This document shows, in pieces, positions 5,494 to 5,953 of a DNA stretch of 5,953 nucleotides. The translations under genes and the position numbers were made by a program. Each line of letters opens with the position of its first letter. Positions within the stretch are counted from its first letter, which is position 1. Source of the DNA: Halorhodospira sp. (GTDB taxonomy: Bacteria > Pseudomonadota > Gammaproteobacteria > Nitrococcales > Halorhodospiraceae); NCBI GenBank assembly GCA_007127935.1, contig SKYL01000015.1, forward strand, positions 1 to 5,953, given 5' to 3'. Under the pieces are notes generated by a model. That model was given only the letters and a program-made list of their open reading frames with translations. It searched no databases and was not told where the DNA came from.

Positions 5494-5953
5494 ATGAGTG
5501 AAATCATCCTGATCAACGTCTCCGGCGAGGACCAACCCGGTCTGACCTCATCCCTGATGAGCATCCTCGCCGAATACGACATCGGCGTCCTCGACATTGG
5601 CCAGGCGATGATCCACGACACCCTCTCCCTGGGAATCTTGCTGGAGATCCCCGAAGAGGCGTACATCTCGCCGGTCCTCAAGGACGTGCTCTTCCACCTC
5701 CACGACAAGGGGATGCAGGTCCGTTTCACGCCGATCACCGAAGAGCGGTACGAGGCGTGGGTGCGCGGCGCCGGCAAACCGCGCTACATCATCACGTTGC
5801 TGGGACGCAGCATCAGCGCCCGGCAGGTGGCGCGCATCGCCGGGGTTATCAGCGCCCAGAGCCTGAATATCGAAGACATCATCCGCCTCTCTGGCCGCCG
5901 GCCGCTGCACACCGACGACAGCGCCTCCCGGGCGTGCATCGAGATCAAGGTCC
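5494..5953 (+). CDS. serB: Phosphoserine phosphatase SerB, N-terminal tandem ACT region (cut by window edge)
   Basis: An open frame starts at ATG 5494 and runs 153 codons to the window end without a stop. Residues about 4-80 form one ACT domain, including VSGEDQPGLTSSL (9-21), the segment VLDIGQAMIHDTLSLGILLEI (32-52) and VRFTPI (76-81). A second ACT-like unit begins near residue 97 with YIITLLGR, followed by AQSLNIEDIIRLSGRRPL (121-138). This tandem arrangement, and the wording LDIGQ, RFTPI and NIEDIIRLSGR, are typical of the long SerB proteins of gammaproteobacteria. In these a C-terminal HAD phosphatase domain hydrolyses phosphoserine to serine, the last step of serine synthesis; the ACT domains are thought to sense an amino acid. 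The catalytic domain (DxDST motif) lies outside the window, so a stand-alone ACT regulator cannot be formally excluded. The ATG has only a weak purine stretch (GAG) upstream. The ATG at 5465 is out of frame. Confidence 0.85.
   Translation, partial: MSEIILINVSGEDQPGLTSSLMSILAEYDIGVLDIGQAMIHDTLSLGILLEIPEEAYISPVLKDVLFHLHDKGMQVRFTPITEERYEAWVRGAGKPRYIITLLGRSISARQVARIAGVISAQSLNIEDIIRLSGRRPLHTDDSASRACIEIKV

Noticed and set aside
1..5953. Search for a defence system, CRISPR array, insertion sequence, prophage or biosynthetic cluster; the sirtuin was considered as a SIR2 defence effector
   Set aside because: No repeat arrays, transposases, integrases or att-like repeats were seen. The sirtuin is a compact 250-residue CobB-type enzyme with an YxxR deacylase signature and no fused Argonaute, STAND or other defence domain, sitting among core genes.

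Overview
The window is GC-rich and gene-dense, with no mobile-element, CRISPR or RNA-gene signatures. The proteins suggest a proteobacterium, probably gammaproteobacterial. The indicators are a full-length HtpG, a MinC-like gene, and a SerB-type protein whose N-terminus carries tandem ACT domains. The exact lineage cannot be fixed from the sequence alone.

Layout: five genes lie head to tail on the minus strand. Read in the direction of transcription they are a class III sirtuin (5308 to 4556), an acetolactate synthase large subunit (about 4466 to 2568), an O6-alkylguanine-DNA alkyltransferase (2571 to 2008), the chaperone HtpG (1995 to 103), and the first 31 codons of a probable minC that runs off the left edge (95 to 1). 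Spacing is tight. The synthase stop and the alkyltransferase start share bases in a TTGA overlap, the alkyltransferase stop adjoins the htpG ribosome binding site, and htpG and minC are 7 bases apart. The last four genes therefore look like one transcription unit, with the sirtuin at its head or just upstream. A 185-base divergent intergenic region (5309-5493) separates this block from a plus-strand gene, serB-like, which runs off the right edge after 153 codons.

Functionally the block is mixed: protein deacylation, branched-chain amino acid synthesis, DNA repair, protein folding and division-site placement. SerB would add serine synthesis. Nothing indicates a dedicated new pathway; it reads as a core-genome housekeeping neighbourhood.

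The points worth a second look are modest. They are an acetolactate synthase of an unusual sequence type with no ilvN beside it, a sirtuin missing one of the four expected zinc cysteines, and a perfect 12-base tandem duplication in the alkyltransferase tail. There are also three probable TTG starts, a nested inverted repeat with a candidate promoter before ilvB, and a small palindrome in the divergent intergenic region. Very long antisense open frames opposite htpG and ilvB are judged to be codon-bias shadows.
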